This document shows, in pieces, positions 1-6,516 of a DNA stretch of 6,590 nucleotides (positions are counted from its first letter, which is position 1; every line of letters starts with the position of its first letter). The position numbers and the translations under genes are program-made. The notes below the pieces were generated by a model. It was not told where the DNA came from. It made no database searches and worked only from the letters and a program-made list of their open reading frames with translations. This DNA is from Phocaeicola_A sp964580305 (GTDB lineage: Bacteria > Bacteroidota > Bacteroidia > Bacteroidales > Bacteroidaceae), in assembly GCA_964580305.1 (NCBI GenBank), contig CAZOKL010000111.1:1-6590 (forward strand). The letters run 5' to 3'.

Positions 1-1
1 T

Positions 2-76
2 GACAGCGATGTGCTCAAGGACGTTTTAGAGAATAACATTGGAGTTTTAAACGAAGCATTAAAGTTGCGTGAATAG
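2..76 (+). CDS. C-terminal end of an unidentified upstream gene (partial)
   Basis: An open frame enters from the left edge and ends at TAG 74-76. It gives 24 residues that finish in NEALKLRE. The peptide is hydrophilic, with a helical hydrophobic spacing (VL, VL, IGVL, ALKL), and looks like the end of a folded cytoplasmic protein. Its stop lies inside the start region of the kinase gene (8-base overlap), which suggests the same operon and coupled translation. Too little is visible to name a family. A vWA or another signalling protein would fit the neighbourhood, but nothing in these residues shows it. The frame assignment rests mainly on the tight junction with the kinase. Confidence 0.55.
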   Translation, partial: DSDVLKDVLENNIGVLNEALKLRE

Positions 77-1055
77 CAATAAAGAACAACAGGTTTTTCA
101 AAAAGAGGGAGACCCAAGAATATACCTGCAAGTCTTTGGACAATGGTACTATTATGATCCCAATAGCGCACCTTTAGGAAATGGTGCAATGGGAACTGTG
201 TATTTAGGATTCTCATGCAATTCAAACAAACGTATCGCTGTAAAAAGGGTTAAAGACATATATGCCAATAATAAAATGATTAGGGAAAGGGCACGCCAAG
301 AAGCCTCTTTGTCCTTTTCACATCCCAATTTAGTCCAGATGATAGGCTTGTGCGAATATGCCCCCAATTATGGCCCTATTTTCATCCTAAGTGAGTATGT
401 TGCAGGCATCACATTAGAAGTGCATGTTAAAGAACAATTGAACAGTTTACCGACAGAAGAAAGAATGGAAAAAATTGCAATTGAAATTTGTCATGTGTTG
501 GATGCGTTACAGTATTTGCACTCGCGTGGTGTCGTACACCGGGATGTTAAGCCTTCCAATGTCATGATTGAAAATGGCTCGGTGATAAAATTGATGGATT
601 TGGGCATTGCAAGATTGAATGGGGGTAACAAGTATTCTTCCTTTGGTTTTATTGGAACGCCTCAATATGCAGCACCGGAACAAATTCTGCGGGACGCTCA
701 AAATACAGAAATTAATGCACAAACGGATATTTATGCAGTAGGCATTACTTTATATGAACTCATTACTGGCCATAATCCGTTTAAAACTGACATTGAAGCG
801 GAAGTCTTATCGAGACAAATGACCATGAAATTGCCCTATGATAAAAAAATACCCAAAACTTTATATCGTGTCATATTGAAAGCCACAGAGAAATCACAAG
901 CGAAACGTTATAAATCCGCTACAGAGTTAAAGTTAGCCATAATTGAGGCTATTCACAAAAAGAATAATCCGATAGAGACTATAGCAAACAACAACATCGT
1001 CATTTTCTGCGTGCTTGTATTGCTTATTCTATTAGTAATCTCATTTTTAATATAA
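69..1055 (+). CDS. Hanks-type Ser/Thr protein kinase with C-terminal membrane anchor
   Basis: This is a eukaryotic-type kinase that should transfer ATP phosphate to Ser/Thr residues of cytoplasmic targets. The core motifs are intact: glycine loop GNGAMG (37-42), ATP lysine K59 in IAVK, helix-C glutamate E78, catalytic loop HRDVKPSN (157-164, D159), metal-binding DLG (177-179) in place of DFG, activation-loop serines S190/S191, the GTPQYAAPE segment (196-204), D220 of the F helix and a late arginine R280. A hydrophobic stretch at about 309-328 forms the very end of the protein, so it is tail-anchored with no PASTA or other periplasmic sensor domain. The GTG start is chosen because the next in-frame ATG (M41) lies inside the glycine loop. 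The gene overlaps the upstream stop and sits 2 bases before the phosphatase gene. The kinase call is very secure; its substrates are unknown, with the neighbouring FHA proteins as candidates. Confidence 0.96.
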   Translation: MNSNKEQQVFQKEGDPRIYLQVFGQWYYYDPNSAPLGNGAMGTVYLGFSCNSNKRIAVKRVKDIYANNKMIRERARQEASLSFSHPNLVQMIGLCEYAPNYGPIFILSEYVAGITLEVHVKEQLNSLPTEERMEKIAIEICHVLDALQYLHSRGVVHRDVKPSNVMIENGSVIKLMDLGIARLNGGNKYSSFGFIGTPQYAAPEQILRDAQNTEINAQTDIYAVGITLYELITGHNPFKTDIEAEVLSRQMTMKLPYDKKIPKTLYRVILKATEKSQAKRYKSATELKLAIIEAIHKKNNPIETIANNNIVIFCVLVLLILLVISFLI

Positions 1056-1057
1056 TT

Positions 1058-2032
1058 ATGGCCACACCTATCGAAATAAAAGGAAAGACAGTAGGTTATA
1101 TTGATTCCCGAATTGGTGGTCGAAAGGAAAACCAAGATTCTGCAGGACTAAGAGATACAAAATTAGGTTATCTGGTTGTTGTTTGTGACGGAATGGGCGG
1201 TATGCAAGGTGGTAGTGTCGCGTCGCAAGTTGCTGTTCAGACGATACTTGAAACCGTTGCTTCTGCAGATATGCAGGCCAACCCTTCAATGACTTTGATA
1301 AAAGCTATCAGGAATGCAAATATGGCCATCATAGAGGAAGGTCGAAACAATCCGGATCTGCAAGGCATGGGAACGACTGTCACTGCACTCCTGTTAACAC
1401 CACATTCAGCACTTACTGCATATTTGGGAGACAGCAGGATTTACCAAATACGGAATGGGGAAAAAGTTTTTAGGACTTTTGATCATTCTATGGTATTCGA
1501 GATGGTTAAAGAAAAAGTTATCTCCGAGGAGCAGGCAAGATTATCCGATCAATCCAATATCATAATGAAGGCGTTAGGAATTACTCCTGATATAGAGGTG
1601 GAAATTGTGGAAAGACCGTATAGGAGGGGAGACCGTTTTGTTTTGTGTACAGATGGTTTTTGGGGAGCAATGCCCGAAGATGAATTAATCCGGCATCTTT
1701 CCGGGAAAAAATCCATGGATAAAATTCTTGATTCTACAGCCAACCTCGTGGAGAGTATTGGAAGAAACAGTGGAAGAGAATACGATAATCTGACTGCTGC
1801 AATTTTGGAAATAAACAGTAACTCGATATTGAAAGAAAAGATGAGTAGTAGAACTAAAGTCTTGATTGCAATTTTAGCAATATTCTTGATAATAAGTGTC
1901 ACCTTGAATGTTTTCTTGTTTATGCGCACAAGTGTAGACAACAAACAGAAAAATATTGGCAAGGAACTGAAAGAAGAAATAGTGAATGATAATGAACAAC
2001 ATATTTCCCCAAAAGACACTTTTGGATTTTGA
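1058..2032 (+). CDS. PP2C-family Ser/Thr protein phosphatase, membrane-anchored
   Basis: This is a metal-dependent PPM/PP2C phosphatase, expected to remove phosphate from Ser/Thr residues phosphorylated by the adjacent kinase. The family motifs appear in order: ENQD (24-27), VCDGMGG (42-48) with metal ligand D44, GMGTT (103-107), GDSR (124-127), DHS (142-144), LCTDGFWG (196-203) with D199, and the final metal-site pair DN (243-244). The catalytic domain covers roughly residues 10-252. Most bacterial PP2C enzymes of this size end there, but this one continues into a membrane segment (about 267-289) and a charged tail of about 34 residues that should lie in the periplasm. The ATG is 2 bases after the kinase stop, with no clear Shine-Dalgarno, which suggests translational coupling. 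The kinase/phosphatase pairing matches the known PrkC/PrpC-type arrangement, but no specific gene name is justified. Confidence 0.95.
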   Translation: MATPIEIKGKTVGYIDSRIGGRKENQDSAGLRDTKLGYLVVVCDGMGGMQGGSVASQVAVQTILETVASADMQANPSMTLIKAIRNANMAIIEEGRNNPDLQGMGTTVTALLLTPHSALTAYLGDSRIYQIRNGEKVFRTFDHSMVFEMVKEKVISEEQARLSDQSNIIMKALGITPDIEVEIVERPYRRGDRFVLCTDGFWGAMPEDELIRHLSGKKSMDKILDSTANLVESIGRNSGREYDNLTAAILEINSNSILKEKMSSRTKVLIAILAIFLIISVTLNVFLFMRTSVDNKQKNIGKELKEEIVNDNEQHISPKDTFGF

Positions 2033-2043
2033 TTAGTTATGGC

Positions 2044-2598
2044 ATGAAGAAGATATATACAATTGGCAGGGATGAAGGCTGTGATATTGTCATACCTGAT
2101 AGCACTAATGTCATTAGCAGGTTACATGCAACTATCAGAATCGAATCCAATGACAAGATTTACCTGACGGATCAAAGTCGGAACGGGACATATATAAATG
2201 GGATGAAAATGTCCTCCAATGTAGAGATTCCGGTTTCGCGCAAGGATGTCGTATCATTAGCCCATATATATACTCTGGATTGGTCTTTAATTCCTAAACA
2301 GAATAGCAAAAGTAAAATATTATTTGTGATTGTTTTATTGGTTGCACTCTTGGTCGGGACGGCTTATCTCTTTTTCGGATTGAATCACGGTGATTCAAAT
2401 GAGACGATTGAACAGGCTCCAGCACCACCACCTACAGTGATAAAGCCTGATGCTATTGAAGTAAAAGACACTGTGCCTGTTAAACCTAAAGAGGAAGAAC
2501 CCGTTAAAACAAATCCTGAAGAAGTTCAACAAAAAGAAGAACGTGCCGAGGAGAAAGTTGAAAATACTGAAGAAGAAATATACAATCCTATTTACTAA
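2044..2598 (+). CDS. FHA-domain membrane protein with Pro/Glu/Lys-rich periplasmic tail
   Basis: FHA domains bind phosphothreonine peptides, so this protein probably reads the kinase's output. Counting from the ATG at 2044 (184 residues), the FHA domain covers about 1-80. It has the hallmark residues IGRD (7-10), ISRLH (24-28), RNGTY (46-50) and NG (52-53), which form a complete phosphopeptide-binding set. A membrane segment follows at about 91-112, and then some 70 residues rich in Pro, Glu and Lys (repeated PVKP/EEEPVK-like stretches) ending in NPIY. With the FHA domain in the cytoplasm, this tail would extend into the periplasm. An in-frame TTG at 2029 would add five residues and overlap the phosphatase stop, but the ATG places MKKIYTIGRD directly at the start of the FHA fold. 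There are 11 bases between the phosphatase stop and this start. The role of the tail is unknown. Confidence 0.9.
   Translation: MKKIYTIGRDEGCDIVIPDSTNVISRLHATIRIESNDKIYLTDQSRNGTYINGMKMSSNVEIPVSRKDVVSLAHIYTLDWSLIPKQNSKSKILFVIVLLVALLVGTAYLFFGLNHGDSNETIEQAPAPPPTVIKPDAIEVKDTVPVKPKEEEPVKTNPEEVQQKEERAEEKVENTEEEIYNPIY
2380..2398 (+). repeat. 19-base near-palindrome in the FHA gene
   Basis: TTGAATCAC and GTGATTCAA are exact reverse complements around a single central G. The site lies in the codons just after the membrane segment of the FHA protein (GLNHGDSN). It could be a binding site for a dimeric regulator or simply a chance palindrome; nothing downstream looks like a promoter. Confidence 0.45.
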
Positions 2599-2616
2599 CA
2601 GATAAATTCACCGACT

Positions 2617-4113
2617 ATGAAATTACTTGTAATAGGAAGTAACAGTAATTGCCACATTAGATTTAATAGCCCATTTGTTAGCGGCTATCACGCAGAACTA
2701 TTATTGCTTGATAACGGTGATGTCTTGCTGACTGATAAAGGAAGCCGAAACGGTACATATCTGAACGACCAAAGATTGCAACCTAACAAAGACATATCCG
2801 TTAAACGTGGTGATGTTATCCGCTTTGCGGACCAATTATTGGATTGGCAAAATGTTCCATCCATGCCAATGCCGGACTTTTCAAAAGTGAAAGAAATGCG
2901 TGGTATTGGCACAAACTTTAGAAATAAACATCAACTACAAGGGGACAAAGTCAGTCGTTTCCATGCGACTTTGATAAAAAAGAATGATAAAAAATGGTAT
3001 ATACAAGACCATAGTAAGAATGGCACGACTGTAAACGGGAAAGCTATACCTTCCAATTTAGATATTAAACTAAAGAAAGGAGATAAAATACTATGTGCAG
3101 GTGTTCCTGTGCCTAATCCTTATGGAGAAAATCCGTGCATAAACTACAGAAAGTTATTAACCATACTTCTCGTCATACTCATTATTAGTGGGGCTGGTTT
3201 CGGCATATACTCCCTTAGGGGTTGTGACGGAAATAAGTCTTTATCCAAACTAATGACTGATAACGAAATCTATACCAAGTACAAGAATTCAACAGTCTTG
3301 TTGATTGGATTCTATTATTATAGAGTTTCAGCTGGAAATTTGGATTTAGGGAAGTTGGATTTACCTACAGAAGTTGTCCTTTCAGGTGGAAAACTCAAAG
3401 CTATAAATGGACAGCGCAGCAATATGAATATGTACACGGGGACAGGATTCTTTGTTTCTGAAGACGGCAAGATTGTAACCAACCTGCATATGGTCAAGCC
3501 GTGGCTTTTTGAAAAAGAACTGTCTTTAATATCTGACCAATATAAAATGTTTATGGCAAGTGTCGCATCGGAAAATCCCGCCTTGAACGCTTTTACGGCA
3601 CAAATTAAGGTTGAAGGTGTTTTGGATTATATCGGTATGATTCCTAATGGAGCATATTTTAGCGAAGAGAATCTCAAGCGATGCAGAGAATTTGCCGTCC
3701 ACGAGAATACAGAAAAGGATGTCGCCATTCTCCAATTGGAAACCATGAGATTGCCTGAAAAGAGCAGTATTGTGAATCTTAACCAGGCTGTTGTGAAAGA
3801 TGCAGAAATAACAGTTGGTTCTCACATTTATACAATCGGATTTCCATTCGGATTAAGTCTGCAAGACTTGAAATCGCCAAAGGGTATTCAATTGTTAGGG
3901 CATGGTGGAAATATTACACAAGAAAGTACAAAATATTCTTTCGGTTTCGACGCAGCGTCGTATGGTGGTGCAAGTGGCTCACCCATATTCAATGAGAAAG
4001 GGCAACTTATAGGAGTCCTTAATTCAGGGGTTTCAAAGAGTCAAGGATTCAATTTTGCTATAAAAGCTTTCTATGTTGTTGATTTACTGAATAATGGCTT
4101 ATTGCAAGAATGA
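2617..4113 (+). CDS. Tandem-FHA, membrane-anchored trypsin-like serine protease
   Basis: This 498-residue protein joins phosphopeptide recognition to proteolysis across the membrane. FHA-1 (about 1-80) shows VSGYH (21-25) and SRNGTYLN (43-50). FHA-2 (about 93-165) shows GIGTN (96-100), VSRFH (112-116) and KNGTTVNG (134-141). A membrane segment at about 179-199, preceded by Arg-Lys, indicates that the N-terminus is in the cytoplasm. The rest is a chymotrypsin-fold (S1-like) protease: GTGFFVSEDGKIVTNLHMV leads to catalytic H291, EKDVAIL gives D368, and GGASGSPIF gives S453. The GASGSP motif resembles V8/HtrA-type active sites. No PDZ domain follows the protease. The His-Asp spacing (77 residues) is long. 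The gene starts 18 bases after the FHA gene, and its stop overlaps the WG gene start as ATGA. The architecture is clear; the protease substrate and how the FHA domains control it are inference. Confidence 0.93.
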   Translation: MKLLVIGSNSNCHIRFNSPFVSGYHAELLLLDNGDVLLTDKGSRNGTYLNDQRLQPNKDISVKRGDVIRFADQLLDWQNVPSMPMPDFSKVKEMRGIGTNFRNKHQLQGDKVSRFHATLIKKNDKKWYIQDHSKNGTTVNGKAIPSNLDIKLKKGDKILCAGVPVPNPYGENPCINYRKLLTILLVILIISGAGFGIYSLRGCDGNKSLSKLMTDNEIYTKYKNSTVLLIGFYYYRVSAGNLDLGKLDLPTEVVLSGGKLKAINGQRSNMNMYTGTGFFVSEDGKIVTNLHMVKPWLFEKELSLISDQYKMFMASVASENPALNAFTAQIKVEGVLDYIGMIPNGAYFSEENLKRCREFAVHENTEKDVAILQLETMRLPEKSSIVNLNQAVVKDAEITVGSHIYTIGFPFGLSLQDLKSPKGIQLLGHGGNITQESTKYSFGFDAASYGGASGSPIFNEKGQLIGVLNSGVSKSQGFNFAIKAFYVVDLLNNGLLQE

Positions 4114-4739
4114 CATTGATGATGAAGAGGATTGTATTTTTCTTTTTGATGTTTTTCTGCGTCTTGCATTTGATGGCGCAGAGCATGGAATGGTTATGCC
4201 GTCCTGGAAAATACTCTGGTATACAATATATGGGCTTTGACCTTTTTAAGGTCAAAGATGACGCCGGTAAATGGAGCGTTATTTCTGCACAAGGGAAAGA
4301 GGTACTAAGTGCCAAATACGATAGTATTACTCAGTTTGTTGAAAATCGGGCGTTGATCTTGGATAAGTCAGGACATAGAATAATGGGAATATTGGGTTCT
4401 GATGGTATATTGATTAAATCTTTTGAAAATGAGGAGTTTTTCACTACGTCATATCCATATTACAAAGAGGGATTCTTAGGCTATAAAGAAAAGAACGGAT
4501 TGTGCGGTTATATAAATACTATGGGTGATATTTCGATTAAACCCCGTTTTTATCATGCCGCTCCGTTTCAAGACGGGATTGCAACAGTGCAATATGCTGA
4601 TGGTGGTGGATATTACGGTTTAATAAACAAATCAGGCGGATCTGCAATTATTTCAGATAGCAAATATAGATTTTTAAGTTCCTTGGTTGAAGGGCATTTG
4701 TTGGCGGTGACATCATCGAGTAGAGGTGTGACTTATTGA
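4110..4739 (+). CDS. Secreted WG-repeat protein (N-terminal part; probably split by a frameshift)
   Basis: The protein begins with a signal peptide: MKR, a Phe/Leu-rich core and a likely cleavage site after LMA (about residue 23). WG-type beta repeats follow, with clear units at about 43-106 (KWSVISAQGKEVLSAKYDSI) and 112-181 (LCGYINTMGDISIKPRFY, then YYGLINKSG). WG repeats are short beta units, often found in envelope or secreted proteins, and probably mediate binding. The first ATG overlaps the protease stop (ATGA). ATGs at 4119 and 4122 are equally possible starts, and the last gives a compact MKRIVFF signal peptide. The protein stops at TGA 4737-4739 partway through its repeat region. The next ORF, in the -1 frame, continues with similar repeats but has no signal peptide, so this is probably the first 209 residues of a protein of about 558 residues. 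Confidence 0.82.
   Translation: MTLMMKRIVFFFLMFFCVLHLMAQSMEWLCRPGKYSGIQYMGFDLFKVKDDAGKWSVISAQGKEVLSAKYDSITQFVENRALILDKSGHRIMGILGSDGILIKSFENEEFFTTSYPYYKEGFLGYKEKNGLCGYINTMGDISIKPRFYHAAPFQDGIATVQYADGGGYYGLINKSGGSAIISDSKYRFLSSLVEGHLLAVTSSSRGVTY
4235..4257 (+). repeat. Perfect 10-bp inverted repeat with TTT loop inside the WG gene
   Basis: The arms CTTTGACCTT and AAGGTCAAAG are exact reverse complements separated by three T's. In RNA this would be a 10-bp hairpin with a triloop. It lies about 125 bases into the coding sequence and encodes the FDLFKVK part of the first WG unit. It is followed by ATGACGCC rather than a run of T's, so it is not a standard intrinsic terminator. Any regulatory role is inference. 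Confidence 0.55.
4721..4739 (+). other. Probable frameshift junction between the two WG-protein ORFs
   Basis: The upstream frame closes at TGA 4737-4739. The downstream frame is open only after TAG 4721-4723. A switch between frames must therefore occur in these 19 bases. One additional T in the ACTTATTGAGG stretch would join them smoothly as GVTY-LRVMKLDVN, giving a single reading frame of 559 codons including the stop. I see no X-XXY-YYZ slippery heptamer here, so a mutation or an assembly error is more likely than programmed frameshifting. Confidence 0.6.
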
Positions 4740-4744
4740 GGGTA

Positions 4745-5785
4745 ATGAAACTGGATGTGAATAGGCTGAAAGCAACTAAGACTTTGGAAAGTAAAATGTT
4801 CGTAGATTTATCAGACGATTTTACCTACTTAATCAGCCAAAATGGCCATCATTATTTTATTGACAACCAGTGGCGAATTACCGGTGCGAATTACCCATTT
4901 AATTTACCCTATCAAATTGTAGATAAACAGACTTTTATTACAGAAAGTGCCGAACTGTTGAGCAAGCAAGACACTAAAAATGGTGTACAAATCACTTATA
5001 TGGGTAAGCCTATTCTTGAGCATTCATTTGATAAAGTAGAGACTTATGAAAAGAAATACGCCATTGTAAGTGCGAAAGACAAGAGCATCGGCATATTGAA
5101 ACTGAACCCATCGGCTGGAATTGAAGTGTTTGAACCAACGCAAGTCTTTGTGTTTAATCACAATCCGCTACCAGGTGTTCTTACTGCGAATTTAGACGAG
5201 ATTGAGCTTGATCAATATATAGAAGTGGCTGTCGATATAAAGGATGTAAATCCCAAGCAACTGAAGTGTTATATAAACGAAGATGGATATTTGCGCTATG
5301 CACCGTTAAAGCTGCAAAACAATGGTGATTGGAAAATACATCTTCCATATTTCCAACCAGACACACAGTTTGACAATATAATCTCCAATAATATAGATAT
5401 AGCCATCACATACGACGGACTGGAATGGATGCACCGTACCGTAAAACTTACAACAAAACATGAGCCTGGATATGATATAAATATTTCAAGTGACAATGTG
5501 GGACAAAATAAACTCGAAATCACCGTACAATCCATTAAGGGCATTCCGAACAGGCAAACTCGAATTGATGTCACTGGTCATAAAACCACATACTTGAATG
5601 GTGAAAAGAAGATCATATCAATTCCTGTCAATGTACCGGAAGGAGAAAGTAAAACTTTCACCTATACAGTGACGGTTGCGGAAGAAGGGTGCCCAATAAT
5701 TAAAAAGGTTGTCAGTAAAACGATAACAATACCTAAGCAGCGCAAGAAAGAAGAAAAAGAGAAGAAGAAAGTGATAATATTATAA
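4745..5785 (+). CDS. Continuation of the WG-repeat protein: beta-rich C-terminal part with Lys/Glu-rich tail
   Basis: Read alone from ATG 4745, this ORF gives 346 residues with no signal peptide and no membrane segment. Residues about 85-121 (GKPILEHSFDKVETYEKKYA, then IGILKLN) look like another WG-type unit, matching the style of the preceding gene. The remainder is predicted beta-rich, probably one or two Ig-like sandwiches. The final one (about 240-330) has the regular strand pattern of an adhesion or CARDB-like fold, but I cannot assign a family. The end is a highly charged tail, KQRKKEEKEKKK, followed by VIIL. An in-frame TTG at 4736 would overlap the previous stop. The missing signal peptide and the repeat that carries over point to a frameshifted half of one exported protein. 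If it is a real separate gene, it would be cytoplasmic, which fits poorly. Confidence 0.7.
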   Translation: MKLDVNRLKATKTLESKMFVDLSDDFTYLISQNGHHYFIDNQWRITGANYPFNLPYQIVDKQTFITESAELLSKQDTKNGVQITYMGKPILEHSFDKVETYEKKYAIVSAKDKSIGILKLNPSAGIEVFEPTQVFVFNHNPLPGVLTANLDEIELDQYIEVAVDIKDVNPKQLKCYINEDGYLRYAPLKLQNNGDWKIHLPYFQPDTQFDNIISNNIDIAITYDGLEWMHRTVKLTTKHEPGYDINISSDNVGQNKLEITVQSIKGIPNRQTRIDVTGHKTTYLNGEKKIISIPVNVPEGESKTFTYTVTVAEEGCPIIKKVVSKTITIPKQRKKEEKEKKKVIIL

Positions 5786-5797
5786 ACAATTTAAAAC

Positions 5798-6481
5798 ATG
5801 AAATCAATGAAGAGTACTTTAATTTTAACCATTGGACTGCTTTTGTCTTTAGGTAGTGCTGTCGCCCAAGTAAAAGTAGACAGAAGGTATGACGAGCAAA
5901 GGACAAAGACGGGAGAAACATCAGTGGTAAGGCAGCGTTCTACTTTAGCCATAAAATATGGCGTAAAAGCGGGTGTCAACTTCTCCAACATGAGTAACGA
6001 CATGACGTTTGACCCGGCTTTCTCTATGGGAACAGGATTTCAGATAGGGGGCATGGCTAATTTTCATTGGGGGCAAAGAACTGCAAGCAGTTTACCCGGA
6101 ACAGGATTATGGGGGCTACAACCTGAGTTACTTTTTTCCAACAATGCGGTAAAAAGCAAAGGGGGAAATATTAAGCTAAACTATATTAAAGTTCCAGTTA
6201 TGCTGAAAGTGTATCCATTGTCTGCTTTGGGTATTGAGATAGGTCCCGAATTTTCATACTTGATCTCATCATCACCTGAAACCGTGGATTTGGATGATGC
6301 AACAGTGAAAGTTGGAGATTGCAAAGGCTTCAATTTCGGAGCCGGTATTGGTGCTGCATACGAGTTTGACTTCGGCCTTGTGATTGGAGCCAGATATTCA
6401 ATGAATTTCACAGATCTTGGTAAGAATCTGAAGTGGAAAAATAACAGCAATATTCAAATCTCAGCCGGCTGGTTGTTTTAA
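5798..6481 (+). CDS. PorT-like outer-membrane beta-barrel protein
   Basis: A signal peptide is evident: MKSMKST, a Leu-rich core, and an AVA site with cleavage before Q24. After a short charged linker (about 25-50) the chain shows alternating strands typical of a small eight-stranded barrel: YGVKAGVNFSNM (54-65), GTGFQIGGMANF (78-89), GLQPELLFS (106-114), NYIKVPVMLKVYP (128-140), LGIEIGPEFSYL (144-155), GFNFGAGIGAAYEF (167-180), LVIGARYSMNF (184-194) and IQISAGWLF at the end. The PELLFS and Y-I-K-VP motifs and the terminal Phe are characteristic of the Bacteroidota outer-membrane barrel family (PorT/OMP_b-brl type). The ATG is 12 bases after the preceding stop in an A/T-rich leader. It probably sits in the outer membrane as the surface partner of the module, but its exact role is unknown. 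Confidence 0.88.
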   Translation: MKSMKSTLILTIGLLLSLGSAVAQVKVDRRYDEQRTKTGETSVVRQRSTLAIKYGVKAGVNFSNMSNDMTFDPAFSMGTGFQIGGMANFHWGQRTASSLPGTGLWGLQPELLFSNNAVKSKGGNIKLNYIKVPVMLKVYPLSALGIEIGPEFSYLISSSPETVDLDDATVKVGDCKGFNFGAGIGAAYEFDFGLVIGARYSMNFTDLGKNLKWKNNSNIQISAGWLF

Positions 6482-6516
6482 AATAATCAATAACGATACT
6501 AAAAACAAGGTGTATT

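Noticed and set aside
1549..2019. A 156-codon open frame on the - strand
   Set aside because: It lies entirely opposite the phosphatase gene, whose motifs are intact. Its Ser/Leu/Ile-rich translation is what results from reading an AT-rich membrane-protein gene backwards.
2029..2046. TTG start for the FHA gene overlapping the phosphatase stop
   Set aside because: The TTG is in frame but adds only MISYG before an ATG (2044) that begins directly at the FHA domain. ATG is preferred, though the coupled TTG start is not excluded.
69..4113. A type VI secretion regulatory cluster (kinase/phosphatase/FHA)
   Set aside because: The trio resembles the post-translational T6SS regulators, but no structural T6SS gene is present in the window and the linked genes are a protease, a WG protein and a barrel.
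4721..4739. Programmed -1 ribosomal frameshifting
   Set aside because: No X-XXY-YYZ slippery heptamer and no obvious downstream pseudoknot is visible in the short interval where the switch must occur. A mutation or sequence error is simpler.
6028..6110. Direct repeat GGAACAGGATT occurring twice in the barrel gene
   Set aside because: Both copies encode Gly-Thr-Gly turns of separate barrel strands, and the repeat is short and not extended, so it reflects protein sequence rather than a DNA element.
6482..6516. Promoter or terminator between the barrel and lipoprotein genes
   Set aside because: The 35 bases contain no stem-loop with a T-run and no TAnnTTTG-type Bacteroidota -7 element.
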